A stretch of 64,000 bases of DNA, taken from NCBI RefSeq assembly GCF_038725785.1, contig NZ_CP109796.1:2914001-2978000 (forward strand). The letters are read 5' to 3'. This document shows, in pieces, positions 63,047 through 64,000 of the stretch. A model generated the notes under the pieces. It saw only the letters and a list, made by a program, of their open reading frames with translations, had not been told where the DNA came from and did no database searches. How positions within the stretch are numbered: position 1 is the stretch's first letter; the number at the start of each line of letters is the position of its first letter. The stretch comes from Termitidicoccus mucosus (GTDB lineage Bacteria > Verrucomicrobiota > Verrucomicrobiia > Opitutales > Opitutaceae). The translations under genes and the position numbers were made by a program.

Positions 63047-64000
63047 CTCAGCGCCCAACGGCTACTTTGCCGGTGACCTGAATCTCTACGGCACGCTCGA
63101 AAAAGGCGTCGCCAGCAAGGGTTTTATTTTGCAGCCGCCCGACCTTCGCGGCGGCACGACCGCCCAACTCAACGCCTACCAGGACAAAATTCGCGCCCTT
63201 CTCTCATTATTCGGCGACGGTTTGCGGGCGCAATTCCAGTGGACATGCAACTGCGATTACCGGCAGGAGCTGACCCAATACCACCGCGCGACCGAAACCC
63301 TCGCCACGCATCCGCACATCCGCCGCGTGCGCACGGAGCGCTTCGAGCGTTATTGGGAAAAGATGCACCGCCGCGAACTTCGCCGCGAGCAGTTGATATT
63401 GTTCATCTCCACGCCGCTCGCCGGCTACGCGCCCCTCGCCGCGACGCGCGGTAGCCTCGCCGATGACTACGCAAAACTTCTCGCGCAACTGCGCACGCGC
63501 TTCGACGAGATTACAAACTCGCTGCGCGCGCTCTTTGGCGGCGACACGACCGTCTCGCCCATGGACGACCTCGCGCACTTCACTTACTTTTCAAAGTTTC
63601 TCAGCCCGGCGCTGGCGGACGGTTTTGATATAAACTTTTCCGAACGCTTCAATCCGCAGCAAACCATTCAGGAAAACTGTTGGTGCAGCGACGGTGTGAA
63701 CATCGGCACCGGGTTTTATATGGATGGACGCCACCACGCCCTCTTCACCTTCAAACGCTGGCCCTCGCGCACCTACCCCGGCATCATATTGCGGCTCACC
63801 ACGCTGCCGTTTCTCGACTACCAAATCACCGTCAACCTCGACCCGCTTCCGACCAAAACCGAGGTCGATAAGGAAGAAAAGGCCATTGAGCGGCTTCGCG
63901 GCGAATACAAGGACTCCGAGCGCCACTCGCTGCTCGTCGCCATCGGCAAAAAAGAGCGCAAGGTCGAATCGCTTTCATCCGGTTTCATTCGCCCGTTCAA
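63033..64000 (+). CDS. VirB4/TrbE-like conjugation ATPase (N-terminal part, cut by window end)
   Basis: 322 residues are visible from the ATG at 63033, and the frame stays open to the window end. The GGAGG ribosome-binding site, 7 bases before the ATG, is unusually good for this window and supports the start. SAPNGYFAGDLNLYGTLEKG and LALLSLFGDGLRAQFQW-like segments fit the CagE/TrbE/VirB4 N-terminal domain (PF03135). ERYWEKMHRRELRREQLILF is a helical part of it. The ATPase domain with the Walker motifs would lie beyond the window. It energises DNA or protein transfer in type IV systems. Confidence 0.72.
   Translation, partial: MLLNSSAPNGYFAGDLNLYGTLEKGVASKGFILQPPDLRGGTTAQLNAYQDKIRALLSLFGDGLRAQFQWTCNCDYRQELTQYHRATETLATHPHIRRVRTERFERYWEKMHRRELRREQLILFISTPLAGYAPLAATRGSLADDYAKLLAQLRTRFDEITNSLRALFGGDTTVSPMDDLAHFTYFSKFLSPALADGFDINFSERFNPQQTIQENCWCSDGVNIGTGFYMDGRHHALFTFKRWPSRTYPGIILRLTTLPFLDYQITVNLDPLPTKTEVDKEEKAIERLRGEYKDSERHSLLVAIGKKERKVESLSSGFIRPF

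Noticed and set aside
1-64000. tRNA, rRNA and known riboswitches
   Set aside because: I looked for conserved tRNA TpsiC-arm patterns and rRNA segments and saw none that I can support.

Overview
The window is GC-rich (apart from a few AT-rich islands) and looks like a chromosome segment of a Verrucomicrobia/Opitutaceae-type, polysaccharide-degrading Gram-negative bacterium. The basis is: TonB-dependent receptors with an N-terminal SPFVV-type motif and no SusD partner, very large repeat-rich autotransporters, several SASA-type acetylesterases, DUF2264, GH115 and GH3 proteins, and a C-terminal Gly-rich/hydrophobic/Arg sorting tail. The taxon is an inference; there is no rRNA or tRNA gene in the window.

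Region 1 (1-8.7 kb, minus strand) is a glycan-degradation run. It holds a HAD hydrolase, a GH3 enzyme of the N-acetylhexosaminidase type, a CE6/SASA-type acetylesterase, a GH115-like alpha-glucuronidase and a DUF2264 protein cut by the window edge. The set fits removal of acetyl and glucuronyl side groups from a hemicellulose.

Region 2 (8.8-29.8 kb) is a second uptake locus. It contains a giant T5SS/PEP-CTERM-repeat autotransporter, a REP-associated tyrosine transposase (RAYT) between long direct repeats, a secreted multidomain glycosidase with NHL repeats, a TonB-dependent receptor with an acetylesterase, an ABC sugar importer without its ATPase, a GPH-type symporter and a LacI-family regulator. 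Six REP-like palindromic elements, all in the same orientation, lie in intergenic gaps between 4 and 24 kb. The core GCTAACGCGTTAGC occurs three times, upstream of the autotransporter, the receptor and the symporter, and is a candidate operator for the LacI-family protein.

Region 3 (29.9-33.2 kb) starts a mobile-element-like module: tyrosine recombinase, excisionase-like protein and DUF4143 ATPase. Region 4 (33.5-59.6 kb) is a nucleoside/sugar-acid block: a GntR regulator, a decayed nucleoside hydrolase, a DMT/GRP-type permease, ribokinase, a GH10-like/SASA fusion, an intact nucleoside hydrolase, a TonB-dependent receptor directly followed by a Pmp-like autotransporter, a GH32/43-like propeller enzyme, an ACS-family MFS transporter, a beta-propeller protein, an M55 D-aminopeptidase, an HpcH/HpaI aldolase and an isomerase/epimerase-like TIM barrel. 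Region 5 (59.6-64 kb) has a decayed IS200-type element, small DNA-binding proteins, an AraC regulator and the beginning of a type IV secretion operon (VirB2-, VirB3- and VirB4-like), cut by the window end.

Regions 3 and 5 together suggest an integrative conjugative element with region 4 inside it, but the element ends are not proven. Both outer-membrane loci pair a TonB receptor with a large autotransporter, which may be a recurring glycan-uptake arrangement in this lineage.
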